A stretch of DNA of 64,000 bases from an uncultured Bacteroidales bacterium (GTDB lineage: Bacteria; Bacteroidota; Bacteroidia; Bacteroidales; WCHB1-69). Under the pieces are notes generated by a model. The model saw only the letters and a program-made list of their open reading frames with translations. It did no database searches and was not told the DNA's origin. Each line of letters begins with the position of its first letter. Positions within the stretch are counted from its first letter, which is position 1. The stretch covers positions 1 to 64,000 of the forward strand of contig CAKUVI010000009.1 of NCBI GenBank assembly GCA_934699095.1, written 5' to 3'. This document shows positions 18,901 to 25,637 of the stretch, one piece after another. The translations under genes and the position numbers were made by a program.

Positions 18901-19791
18901 AACAGAACTTTGCGAGCTGCCGCAGTCGTTGATGACACGCACATTGTAAGTTGTCACAGGGGAGAGCCCTGAAAGGTCGTATTGGGTGTCAGTAAGGTTT
19001 TCGGTAACAACTTCGTCATCTTCCCAGCTTTGGATGGAAGTCTTGTATTGCAAAATGTAGTTGCCACCATCTTCAGGGGCAGCCCAAGTAACTGTGGCAG
19101 AAGTGCTTTCAATATTTGAAACAGCAAGAGAGCTTACTGCATGACATTCAATATAACCTTCTATGTAATATACTTTAATGTCAGGTCTATAGTGATAACT
19201 GCTGTTGTACAGGGTGCTCAATTGCGAGAATGTTTGGTCAGCAGACATAGGACTGCTGTCTTTGAAGAATGTCCAAGCCAAATCCGTATTCTCCTGAGCT
19301 GTGTAGTAGATGTTCTTGATGCAACCGCCTGAGGTTGTACAACCTTGTGATTCGGCAATCACCACCAAATTACCGCCGTTGTACTCGTAAGGTTCGTCGA
19401 GTTCAAGGTATGACCAGCCGGACTGGATGAAATTCATGGAACCGGAATAGCACACCTGGGCATCCGTCTTGAATTCGGCATAATTGGTTGTACCGGCGAC
19501 ACCATCCTCGGATATTTCCTTAATGTAAAGGGTGAGGGTGTTGCCCGCGGAGCCGGTACTTACGGAACCGAAATTCCAGGCGAGGCCCGCAATTGTGGAG
19601 CCCTGGCCAAGGTTCAGTTCGCTGGCAAGGTAAGTCTGCACCGACCAAGTGTAGCCGTACCAGCCTGCGAAACCGGCATAGTAACTTGCTGTTGTCGAGT
19701 TGCCGACGGTCACGTTTTCGTAATCGTCCTGCGCAACTCCGCTGAAGCCTATCATGATAAGCGTCAGCATCATTAGTAAAATTTTCTTCAT
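12967..19791 (-). CDS. T9SS-secreted multi-domain adhesin (cleaved-adhesin and Fn3 repeats)
   Basis: A 2274-residue surface or secreted protein. It begins with a signal peptide (MKKILLMMLTLIMIGFSGVAQ) and a unique N-terminal domain of about 200 residues. It then alternates jelly-roll domains of the gingipain cleaved-adhesin type with fibronectin III-like domains. Jelly-roll domains open near residues 308, 553, 797, 1050, 1297, 1587 and 1833, marked by patterns such as LPYSIDFES and WYWFVDNIEVDYI. The C-terminus (about 2195-2274, LYPNPASNYVDV to KNFIKK) is a T9SS type A sorting domain. It is paralogous to the 29300-35224 product over the N-terminal domain and nearly identical over the last 173 residues. 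The ligand is unknown. Confidence 0.92.
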   Translation of the reverse strand: MKKILLMMLTLIMIGFSGVAQDDYENVTVGNSTTASYYAGFAGWYGYTWSVQTYLASELNLGQGSTIAGLAWNFGSVSTGSAGNTLTLYIKEISEDGVAGTTNYAEFKTDAQVCYSGSMNFIQSGWSYLELDEPYEYNGGNLVVIAESQGCTTSGGCIKNIYYTAQENTDLAWTFFKDSSPMSADQTFSQLSTLYNSSYHYRPDIKVYYIEGYIECHAVSSLAVSNIESTSATVTWAAPEDGGNYILQYKTSIQSWEDDEVVTENLTDTQYDLSGLSPVTTYNVRVINDCGSSQSSVRSTTFTTACGAISALPYSIDFESVSSYAPDCWDTLAPYSGYPRVTTSNPYGGSGRALEFHSNTNGSYAVLPVMEEDLSNLQIKFYTRREGSSSGTIHMGLLNDITDLSTFTEVFAISSAEIGDNDYHKYIVSFADAEYEEGARIAFKYTTSSSAWYWFVDNIEVDYIDPCPEPMMLKTVDFGVDYVALSWQAGDVTDFSLFYKSSTDEEYTEISGVSLNENGVYELYGLEDNTQYTWYVVAHCDEDVQSDSATFKTPCAGLTEIPVTWNFDEGMTGSNPLPECWTRGIGSSTSPYCYNSSTYAHSGSYSMYFFSNQSTVSITPVDPDALSITDMQLKFYARTSSSTSVPFAVGVMSSPSNPSSFDTIAVINVSNTHQLFDIPLDSYEGSGRFITFKALSSSSVYVDDVVLEELPSCPRPLNLVSELLSPNEVQLTWSSNGSEFNLYFKTSDAAEWDLIEGISEPTYTLEGLSSATIYQWYVELVCSDTIMPSQTATFTTPCGLLSLPYIQNFEDYASDATPLCWSKINPYNGFPKVNTSYPHESAKCLKFQCSSSNNPIFAVMPTTEEPINNVQLSFWTRREGSSSGTLSVGYVTNASDSSTFVPLWSMSSSEIGDDNYHFYKVNFSGVDVVEDNYNIAFKYITNSSAWYWFVDDVTLDYAPACAAPVALTSSNITPTSADLSWTSDADNVNLYYKTVSAANYEMIENVSLEDGVYTLSDLNPATVYNWYLSVICDDGTEEVSLEATFVTGCDAIASLPIVWNFENGNIAGTSSYPLPACWARGTSSTTYPYVYSSYAHSGSKDLYFGSMGSTGILPEISTDDLNVNELQITFYARTYSTSNTPLLVGVMTDPLDNNSFNTIATVMVNSTHEYFTVPFGDYEGEGSFIALRANSSTGIYVDDVTLEPIPACSKPTDLAFENATTSSVDLSWTSTGEVFDLYYKALGTSEYESVAGVSLTDGVYTLAGLETSTTYEWYVQTACGTDFEPVSEHAFFATAMLPAELPYFTDFEEGSDLQWMMVSNGATNKWQIGNHGTSNNDLFLSSNSTSVTYVHTPSCGYAQKLFTMPLSDSLLIKFNVTCGGESTWDHIKVLMIPTNVELTAGSVHTHATSTDIGCYSSSQYAFNFTPYKTQSTGSVSTYPYMYNLTNGVVSVDGKIANPAPGGEAYLVFYWSNDGGGGDGIGATIDSIELDVDESSLVSCPKPIQVTASNVAATTANISWFSVNEEHNLYYRAQGETEYTQEANVSLSDGYYTLENLNPSTTYQLYVAAVCDDGTESNSDVITFTTECMPISEVPQTWDFENNNTAGTSSYPLPACWARGTSSSSYPYSYNYSTYAHSGSRMLYFSSTGNTGILPAIDGEALDLTHLQLSFFARTSSSLNQELQIGVMTDPADNSTFQLVQSVYINNTMEEFEVLFDGYEGEGAYIALRSNTTSSLYVDDVTLDVAPACPKVQNITVTGVTESTATVAWTGSSENGYDVKYRKVGEDNWNEETTSTESIELTGLDASSIYEVKIAPVCPEGDVQWVTAMFSTACSSDPIVNFPWNEGFESGNFGCWTVEHVTGDEAWEIVSQGYSSNYGPESGSYFAHLLVDGSTLPKTEEYLISPILDITGLSNPYMSFHYYGHYWQSNLDSIAVYYRTEPSAEWTYITGYPSQGGHDWMFDSVALPNASATYQVAFLGYSHNGYGVGVDNITVYDGDGAGPAVVNPTVATNDATNVTETTATLNGTITNPGNQTITARGFEWKAVSGGTVATVSATGTTNFTAPLTGLAEGTEYTFRAFATTANGNSYGQWKNFTTNSSSVEPCNTPTNVAASNITKESMTITWNANGASKWNLQYRVVNGAWSTVTVEGNPTYTITDLTEATEYQIQVQAVCDGATSPWSTMISQSTGINARLMGSISLYPNPASNYVDVRVSDNDIAVSRLEVYDVYGKLISEVEVIENPTRINIENLANGMYFVKVITNDGVATKNFIKK

Positions 19792-19847
19792 TGTTGTTAA
19801 ATTTTGGTTATAATTGATGTAATTTTCCGCTTTGTAAAATCAAACGT

Positions 19848-19879
19848 CAAAATTACTAATTTTATAATTTTTCCACAAA
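19848..19879 (-). promoter_or_regulatory. Promoter of the 2274-residue adhesin gene
   Basis: On the minus strand TTTG (19876-19879), 20 nt, then TAATTTTG (19848-19855) is a full match to the Bacteroidetes -33/-7 promoter. The predicted start leaves a leader of about 50 nt before the ATG at 19791. Confidence 0.8.
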
Positions 19880-19967
19880 CACATTCAACTGGAAAGTTAT
19901 CAACAATTAATAAACAGCATGGAGGCTGCCGCATCCCCGCTATTGCAATAAATCAATCCATAATGTG

Positions 19968-20009
19968 AATCCCATGAAAGGGCTTCGATTTTGACGTGGG
20001 ATTTTTTTA
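19968..20009 (+). terminator. Possible hairpin terminator
   Basis: AATCCCA (19968-19974) can pair with TGGGATT (19997-20003), which is followed by T residues. The loop is long (22 nt), so the call is weak. Confidence 0.35.
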
Positions 20010-20019
20010 CGTCCTACCA

Positions 20020-20125
20020 GGCTTTATCCCCTAACGGGGATTCGATTTCAAACGTAGGTTTATTTTAATCCGACGACAATTCTCCTTCCAATTAAACGGT
20101 GTGACCATTGGTCGGGGATAAAGCC
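20020..20125. repeat. 106-bp element with 12-bp inverted ends
   Basis: GGCTTTATCCCC at 20020-20031 is the exact reverse complement of GGGGATAAAGCC at 20114-20125. A third GGGGAT at 20036-20041 makes an inner hairpin with the left end. There is no coding content, and no clear target duplication is visible. It may be a small non-autonomous element or an RNA structure. The rest of the 19880-20271 interval has no gene. Confidence 0.6.
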
Positions 20126-20141
20126 GATTGACAATACGTAA

Positions 20142-20185
20142 TTTAGAGACGCGCCATTTAGAGACGCGCCATGGCACGTCTCTAC
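20142..20185. repeat. 15-bp tandem repeat running into a GAGACG palindrome
   Basis: TTTAGAGACGCGCCA occurs at 20142-20156 and again at 20157-20171. The second copy pairs with TGGCACGTCTCTA (20172-20184), giving a 26-bp palindrome centred on CCATGG with one mismatch. It belongs to the same family of palindromes as 29141-29168. Confidence 0.75.
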
Positions 20186-20271
20186 AGCGAAAAAAAACTT
20201 ATAAAGAATTAAACTTTCGGGCTTGGATTGAGTCGCAGGCTAATTTTTGTACAAAATCAAGAAAAAAAGAA

Positions 20272-20988
20272 ATGAAGGGCAACGATTCAGAAAAAAGCTA
20301 TTGTTACAGATATTGGAGGCCTGCGGTGGCAGCCGACAATGCGGTTTTCCGCTTCGACGGCAAGAACCTGCAGATCCTCTTGGTCAGAAGAAAGAACGAC
20401 CCCTACAAGGGAAAGTGGGCCTTTCCGGGCGGTTTCATGGAGGAGGGCGAGACTCTCCAGCAGGCCGCACTCCGCGAACTGGAGGAGGAGACCGGCGTGG
20501 TGCCGGAGTTCACCCGCGAGCTCTGTTCGCAGAGCGACCCGCACCGCGACCCCCGCGAACAGGTCATCTCCGTAGTCTTCTATTCCTTCGCCCACAACCA
20601 GACCGCCACCGCAAACGACGATGCGGCAGAAGCCCAGTGGTTCAATATCTACGAACTCCCCGAACTCGCCTTCGACCACGCCGAAATATTCCAGAAAGCC
20701 ATCGACATGATCCGGCTCACCATCCGCTTCGACCCGGCCTTCTTCTGCCTACTCGACAGTGAGTTCACCCTACCCGACCTCTGCAGACTCTGGTCAAGCG
20801 CCTTCAACAAAAAATTCGACCGCCGCAACTTCCAGAAACACTGGACAACATTCAGCCTCCTCACCAACATAATAGAACCCGTTGACAGTCCTTCAAACAC
20901 CAAAACATCACCCCGAGCTCCTAAATTCTACAAATTCAACAGAGAATCATACATAAAATTCAGAAAAAAGAACAGATTTCACTTCTAA
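20272..20988 (+). CDS. Nudix protein with NrtR-type DNA-binding C-terminus
   Basis: The 238-residue protein has a Nudix domain (about 12-145) with a complete Nudix box, GX5EX7RELXEEXG, in GGFMEEGETLQQAALRELEEETG, so hydrolase activity is possible. The C-terminal part (about 160-215), with FTLPDLCRLWSSAFNKKFDRRNFQKHW, fits the winged-helix region of NrtR-type transcriptional regulators. These sense ADP-ribose or, in some Bacteroidetes, sugars. I chose the ATG at 20272 because the open frame upstream lies in the palindromic repeat region and lacks family sequence. It stands 181 nt before the efflux operon on the same strand and could regulate it; that is inference. Confidence 0.82.
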   Translation: MKGNDSEKSYCYRYWRPAVAADNAVFRFDGKNLQILLVRRKNDPYKGKWAFPGGFMEEGETLQQAALRELEEETGVVPEFTRELCSQSDPHRDPREQVISVVFYSFAHNQTATANDDAAEAQWFNIYELPELAFDHAEIFQKAIDMIRLTIRFDPAFFCLLDSEFTLPDLCRLWSSAFNKKFDRRNFQKHWTTFSLLTNIIEPVDSPSNTKTSPRAPKFYKFNRESYIKFRKKNRFHF

Positions 20989-21037
20989 TCACATAAATAC
21001 TTAATTATCAATTATTTACAATAAATAACATTTTTAT

Positions 21038-21079
21038 ATTGTGTATAAAGTACACACAATAATTTTTTTTATATTTTTG
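21038..21079 (+). promoter_or_regulatory. Efflux operon promoter with overlapping palindromic operator
   Basis: TATTTTTG at 21072-21079 is a -7 box. Immediately upstream, TGTGTA-N5-TACACA (21040-21056) lies inside ATTGTGT-N9-ACACAAT (21038-21060), covering the place where the -33 element should be. There is no good TTTG there. The layout suggests a dimeric regulator blocking or replacing -33 recognition. The leader is about 85 nt before the ATG at 21170. Confidence 0.55.
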
Positions 21080-21169
21080 CGACCGTTCGGAAAATTTTCG
21101 TAAAAACAGCGCAATCAACTACAAATCAAACAGATAACAATAATAAAAAAAGAGAATACACATACAGAT

Positions 21170-22510
21170 ATGAGAAACAAAGTCAGGACGTTGTTGACAC
21201 TTATGGCATTAACACTGCCAGTCGCAGGGATTTGGGCACAGGATTCCGTCCACGTTAACCTTAGCAAAGCTATTGAGATAGCATTATCAGAATCACCGAC
21301 GATGCGCATTGCAGACAGATCGGTGGAAATCAAGAAAGTATATAAGAAAGAGCAGATTGTCTCTTTATTTCCGGATGTTTCAATTGCAGGAAACTACAAC
21401 CGCACACTGCTGAAACAGCAGATGTCGATGGAGATGCCGAATCCGGCAACTGGACAATCGCAGACCATGAACATCAAGATGGGACGAGACAACACATACT
21501 CGATCGGTGCGAACCTCAGTCTGCCGTTGGTGGCCCCCGCCCTCTGGTCTAACCTGAAACTCAGTTCTTTGGACGTGGACATGGCTCTGGAGTCGGCGCG
21601 CTCATCCAAGATTGAACTTGTAAACCAGGTGAAGCAAGCCTACTATATGTATCTTTTAGCCAAGCAGTCGCTTGACGTATTGCAGAAGAGCTACGACAAC
21701 ATCGCTGCGAGCAACCAGATAGTGACCAATTCTTTCGAGCAGGGGCTCGTTTCGGAGTTCGAGAAGTTGCGTTCAGACGTGGCGTTGCAGAACCAGCGTC
21801 CTGCGGTGACATCGGCGGCGAAGGGTGTGCGTCTTGCAGCCATGCGCCTCAAAGTGCTTCTTGGCATGAACATCGACGAAAAGGTGATCTTCGACGGCCA
21901 GCTCTCCGACTACGAGCAGGAGGTGTTGAGCGCACAGATCCCATCGGAGAGCGACATCAACTTGGCATACAACACAGCATTGCGCCAGTTGGACTTGGGA
22001 ATACAGCAGCTGGAGCAGTCGAAGAAGATAATCCGCGGCTCCTCGCTCCCGATGCTCGCCTTAGCCGGGGCCTTCCAATACTCAGGCATGGGTGACGACG
22101 GCACAAAGTTCGCCAACTATCCTTATTCTTACGTGGCTCTGTCGTTGCAAGTTCCGATAATATCTTGGGTATCAACAAACTACCAGTTAAAACAATCAAA
22201 CCTCAACATTGAGAACATGCGCGACCAGCGTTCCGATGCCGAGCGCAACCTTCGTGTGGGCGTGCAAAGCTACATCAACGACATGCAGCAGGCCATAGAA
22301 GACATCGCTGCCGACCGCGAGACGATGATGCAGGCCCAGAAGGCTTACGACATAGCGAAGAAGCAGTATGAAGTCGGCATGAACACATGGCTCGACCTCA
22401 ACACAGCGGAGCTGACCCTCACAAATTCCCAACTCAACTATTGTCAGTCGATTTACAACTATCTGACTGCAAAGGCAAACTTCGACTCTACTATTGGAAA
22501 GGAGAACTAA
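21170..22510 (+). CDS. TolC-family outer-membrane efflux protein
   Basis: A 446-residue outer-membrane channel for a tripartite pump. It begins with a signal peptide (MRNKVRTLLTLMALTLPVAGIWAQ), followed by two OEP repeats. Features include LSKAIEIALSESPTMRIADRSVE, the long helical stretch SIKIELVNQVKQAYYMYLLAKQSLDVLQ-type near residues 145-175, and a C-terminal RNLRVGVQSYINDMQQAIEDI/NSQLNYCQSIYNYLTAKANFDSTIG. Length fits the family. It is the first gene of the RND operon and is followed after 40 nt by the membrane-fusion lipoprotein. Confidence 0.94.
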   Translation: MRNKVRTLLTLMALTLPVAGIWAQDSVHVNLSKAIEIALSESPTMRIADRSVEIKKVYKKEQIVSLFPDVSIAGNYNRTLLKQQMSMEMPNPATGQSQTMNIKMGRDNTYSIGANLSLPLVAPALWSNLKLSSLDVDMALESARSSKIELVNQVKQAYYMYLLAKQSLDVLQKSYDNIAASNQIVTNSFEQGLVSEFEKLRSDVALQNQRPAVTSAAKGVRLAAMRLKVLLGMNIDEKVIFDGQLSDYEQEVLSAQIPSESDINLAYNTALRQLDLGIQQLEQSKKIIRGSSLPMLALAGAFQYSGMGDDGTKFANYPYSYVALSLQVPIISWVSTNYQLKQSNLNIENMRDQRSDAERNLRVGVQSYINDMQQAIEDIAADRETMMQAQKAYDIAKKQYEVGMNTWLDLNTAELTLTNSQLNYCQSIYNYLTAKANFDSTIGKEN

Positions 22511-22550
22511 TTCAACGAGATTCAAATTCAGAGTAATAACAATACCAAAT

Positions 22551-23567
22551 ATGAAAAAGACAACATACGCAATCATTTTACTTATCACAGGCGTCATGGT
22601 CATGGCGGGTTGCAAGGGCAAGGACAAAGCAGTAACGGCCACCGACCAGAAGATGACCATCCGCACCGAGGAGGTGCACACACAGGAAGTTGAACAAACC
22701 TACGAGTACACTGCAATTGTGGAGGCCAACGCGGTGAACAACATCGCGCCGCTCACCGGCGGCCGCATCGACCGCATCTACGTTGAAGTGGGCGACCGTG
22801 TGAGCAAGGGCAAGGTGCTCGTGCAGATGAACGAGAACAGCCTCAAGCAGCAGAAAGCGCAGCTCGAGAACCTCAAGACAAGCTTCCACCGCATCGACGA
22901 GCTCTACAAGGCCGGCGGCGCCTCAAAATCCGACTGGGATGCAATGAAGACACAGCTCGACGTGGCACAAACAGCCTACAACAACCTGTTAGAGAACACA
23001 CAGCTCATCAGTCCTATCTCTGGCGTGGTGACTCAGCGCAACTACGACAGCGGCGATCTCTTCGGCGGACTTCCTGTCGTTCAAGTGCAGCAGATCACGC
23101 CTGTGAAAATGAACATCAACATCTCCGAGACCCTTTTCAAGAAGGTGAAGGTGGGCACTCCGGTAAGCGTCAAGGTTGACGCCTACGGCGACGAGGAGTT
23201 CAAGGGCAAGGTGAGTCTCATCTATCCAACCATGGATGGCGCAACCCACACATTCCCGGTGGAGGTGCAGCTTTCAAACGCCGACGGGCGTGTGCGCCCC
23301 GGCATGTACGCCCGTGTCACCATCAACTTCGGCGTCCAGAACCACGTGGTAGTACCTGATGAGGCCATCTTCCGCCAACAGGGCTCAGGCAACAGATATG
23401 TCTATGTTTACAAAGACGGCAAGGTGTCGTTCAACCAAGTTGAGGTCGGCCGCCATCTTGACAAATCCTACGAACTGCTCTCAGGTGATGTATCCGACGG
23501 CGACATGGTGGCCACCACCGGTCTCGCTCGTTTGAAAGACGGATTGGAAGTAAATGTGACGAAATAA
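22551..23567 (+). CDS. RND efflux periplasmic adaptor (membrane-fusion) lipoprotein
   Basis: The 338-residue adaptor links the inner-membrane pump to the TolC-like channel. It begins MKKTTYAIILLITGVMVMAGCKG with a lipobox (VMAGC), so it should be lipid-anchored. The lipoyl/barrel-sandwich segment TGGRIDRIYVEVGDRVSKGKVLVQM is at about 70-95, a short alpha-helical hairpin at 95-140, then TQLISPISGVVTQRNYDSGD and a beta-barrel. I prefer the ATG at 22551 over an upstream frame that overlaps the TolC gene because it gives the lipoprotein signal. An 87-nt gap separates it from the T9SS gene inserted before the pump. Confidence 0.94.
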   Translation: MKKTTYAIILLITGVMVMAGCKGKDKAVTATDQKMTIRTEEVHTQEVEQTYEYTAIVEANAVNNIAPLTGGRIDRIYVEVGDRVSKGKVLVQMNENSLKQQKAQLENLKTSFHRIDELYKAGGASKSDWDAMKTQLDVAQTAYNNLLENTQLISPISGVVTQRNYDSGDLFGGLPVVQVQQITPVKMNINISETLFKKVKVGTPVSVKVDAYGDEEFKGKVSLIYPTMDGATHTFPVEVQLSNADGRVRPGMYARVTINFGVQNHVVVPDEAIFRQQGSGNRYVYVYKDGKVSFNQVEVGRHLDKSYELLSGDVSDGDMVATTGLARLKDGLEVNVTK

Positions 23568-23654
23568 ATAATGTTTATTGGTTATTTAGCTGGGTTTATA
23601 ATTTCGGGTTTATGGTAAAAAGCTAAAAGCCAATAGCCAAAAGCCAACAGTCTT

Positions 23655-25571
23655 ATGAAAAAATTGCTGCCTATATGGATGTTTGTTGTTTGTGCCACCG
23701 TTACAGGTGTAGCGCAGACCGACAGCTGTGTCATCACGTCGTTACCGCAGTTCTGGGACTTTGAGACTAACAATGCTGGCGGTACCACAGACAAGCCGCT
23801 CCCAGCCTGCTGGAACCGATTGATTTCAGGATCGCACTATTTTGTGCCATTCGTTACAGAGTATCCAAATCTATCTCACTCCGGAAGCAAGGTTCTGAGC
23901 TTATTTAACACTCGTGGGTGGTACTTCACTTTGCCTCCTTTATGTGATACCATCTCTGTCAACCAGGTAGGACTTTCGTTTTATCTGAAATTAATCTTTT
24001 CACCGACAAAAGATTCTCTTGAGGTGGGTGTAATGACCGACCCTAACGATGTTTCCACTTTTACTGCGATTGATACGTTCTCGAATCTTCCGGAGGGTTA
24101 CCAATTCGTGACTGTGGATTTCTCCGGATATGACGGTAATGGCAAAATTATTGCGTTTCATGACAATACCACTGATGGTTACTTTTCACATATGTTTATT
24201 GATGACATGACCCTTACGTGGCTGCCATTGCTGAATCAGCCGAGTTGTTATAGTCCGACGGCACTCTCTGTTGCCAACGTAAACGCTCATTCAGCAGACG
24301 TTTCTTGGACACATGATGCCGACCCCGCAGACTATGTTATCCACTACAAGCCGACATCAGACACGATTTGGTTGACTGATACTGTCTCCATCACCTCCTG
24401 TACAATTGGCGGTCTGATTCCGCTCACAACCTACGAACTGTTTGTTGTTGCTCTATGCAATCCGAACAGCCCATCTGGAACAGTGACCTTCACCACCGAT
24501 TGTGCCGCTGATATCACTTCAGTGCCCAAGACTTGGGATTTTGAGGAAGCAAACCATCAGATGCCGGCTTGTTGGACAAAGATTTCGACAGGAACATATC
24601 CCTGTGTGGATGTCAATCTTGCTACGAGCAACGGCAACGCCCTTTGTTTTTTCCAGAGCGCGGGTGGATTAGCAATCATGCCGTATGTCAATTCCAATTA
24701 CTTGGATATACACAATTTACAGATTTCTTTCAATGTCTGTAACTATCGTGCCTTTATGTATGCCGGGGCAAGTATTGATGTGGGTATAATGACAGACCCG
24801 ACGGACCCCGCCTCTTTCACTCTTGTGCGGAGATTAGACAGTCTGACCAAAGGATATAGACACGTCACGATACCGTTTTACTTATACGAGGGCAGCGGAA
24901 CATACATTGCATTCCGTGATTCAAACAGCGTTCAGAGTTCTCCTGATGGTAATTATCTGTATGATATAATCATAGATGACCTTACGATTGACTTCAGCGA
25001 TTCCATTCCGTGTGCTATACCTCAACAGCCTGTTGTTTCGGATATTACGAGTTCTTCCTCTGTAGTGGCATGGCAGAACAGTCTCGACTGGCATGATGCG
25101 GAAGTCACATATTTAGTCTGTTACAAGCCTGCCACAGACACAGTTTGGCAAGTCGATACCGTCTGTCCCGGTAGCATGATCCACACTTTGCATAATTTGG
25201 AATCCGAGACTTCTTACGATTGTTATGTGGTGGCGGCTTGTAATCCTGACATGCCTTCGGAGACAGTCCATTTTTCAACAGGTGTTGATTCTGTTGGCGT
25301 GGCGGATCATTTACGTTTGGAACCGGTTGTCGCGCTCTATCCGAATCCAGCACACGATTACGTCGATGTGCGTGTCACAGCCCCCGACATCGTCATTCTT
25401 GGTGTTGAGGTTTATGATGTTTACGGCAGAAATATCCGCACCTCTGTAGGGGCGAATGACGAATCGCCATCGTATCGCATCAACCTCTCCGGCCTCGCCA
25501 GCGGTGTTTACATAGCCCACGTCCGAACAGAGACAGGAATCATAGATCTAAAATTCGTCAAAAAACGATAA
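23655..25571 (+). CDS. T9SS-secreted adhesin inserted in the efflux operon
   Basis: The 638-residue protein has a signal peptide (MKKLLPIWMFVVCATVTGVAQ), a jelly-roll/cleaved-adhesin-like domain (about 25-195), an Fn3-like domain (200-280), a second jelly roll (280-450), a second Fn3 (455-545) and a T9SS type A sorting domain (about 560-638, LYPNPAHDYVDV to KFVKKR). The WDFE...PLPACW and IDDMTLTW motifs match the domains of the two giant adhesins nearby. It lies between the adaptor and pump genes on the same strand, with gaps of 87 and 66 nt and no clear promoter or terminator. It is therefore probably carried on the efflux transcript. The role is unknown. Confidence 0.9.
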   Translation: MKKLLPIWMFVVCATVTGVAQTDSCVITSLPQFWDFETNNAGGTTDKPLPACWNRLISGSHYFVPFVTEYPNLSHSGSKVLSLFNTRGWYFTLPPLCDTISVNQVGLSFYLKLIFSPTKDSLEVGVMTDPNDVSTFTAIDTFSNLPEGYQFVTVDFSGYDGNGKIIAFHDNTTDGYFSHMFIDDMTLTWLPLLNQPSCYSPTALSVANVNAHSADVSWTHDADPADYVIHYKPTSDTIWLTDTVSITSCTIGGLIPLTTYELFVVALCNPNSPSGTVTFTTDCAADITSVPKTWDFEEANHQMPACWTKISTGTYPCVDVNLATSNGNALCFFQSAGGLAIMPYVNSNYLDIHNLQISFNVCNYRAFMYAGASIDVGIMTDPTDPASFTLVRRLDSLTKGYRHVTIPFYLYEGSGTYIAFRDSNSVQSSPDGNYLYDIIIDDLTIDFSDSIPCAIPQQPVVSDITSSSSVVAWQNSLDWHDAEVTYLVCYKPATDTVWQVDTVCPGSMIHTLHNLESETSYDCYVVAACNPDMPSETVHFSTGVDSVGVADHLRLEPVVALYPNPAHDYVDVRVTAPDIVILGVEVYDVYGRNIRTSVGANDESPSYRINLSGLASGVYIAHVRTETGIIDLKFVKKR

Positions 25572-25637
25572 TCCTTGTTTCAACAACCTATAAACATTAT
25601 AACCCATTAAACTGTAACCAATAACCCTTAAACCAAT

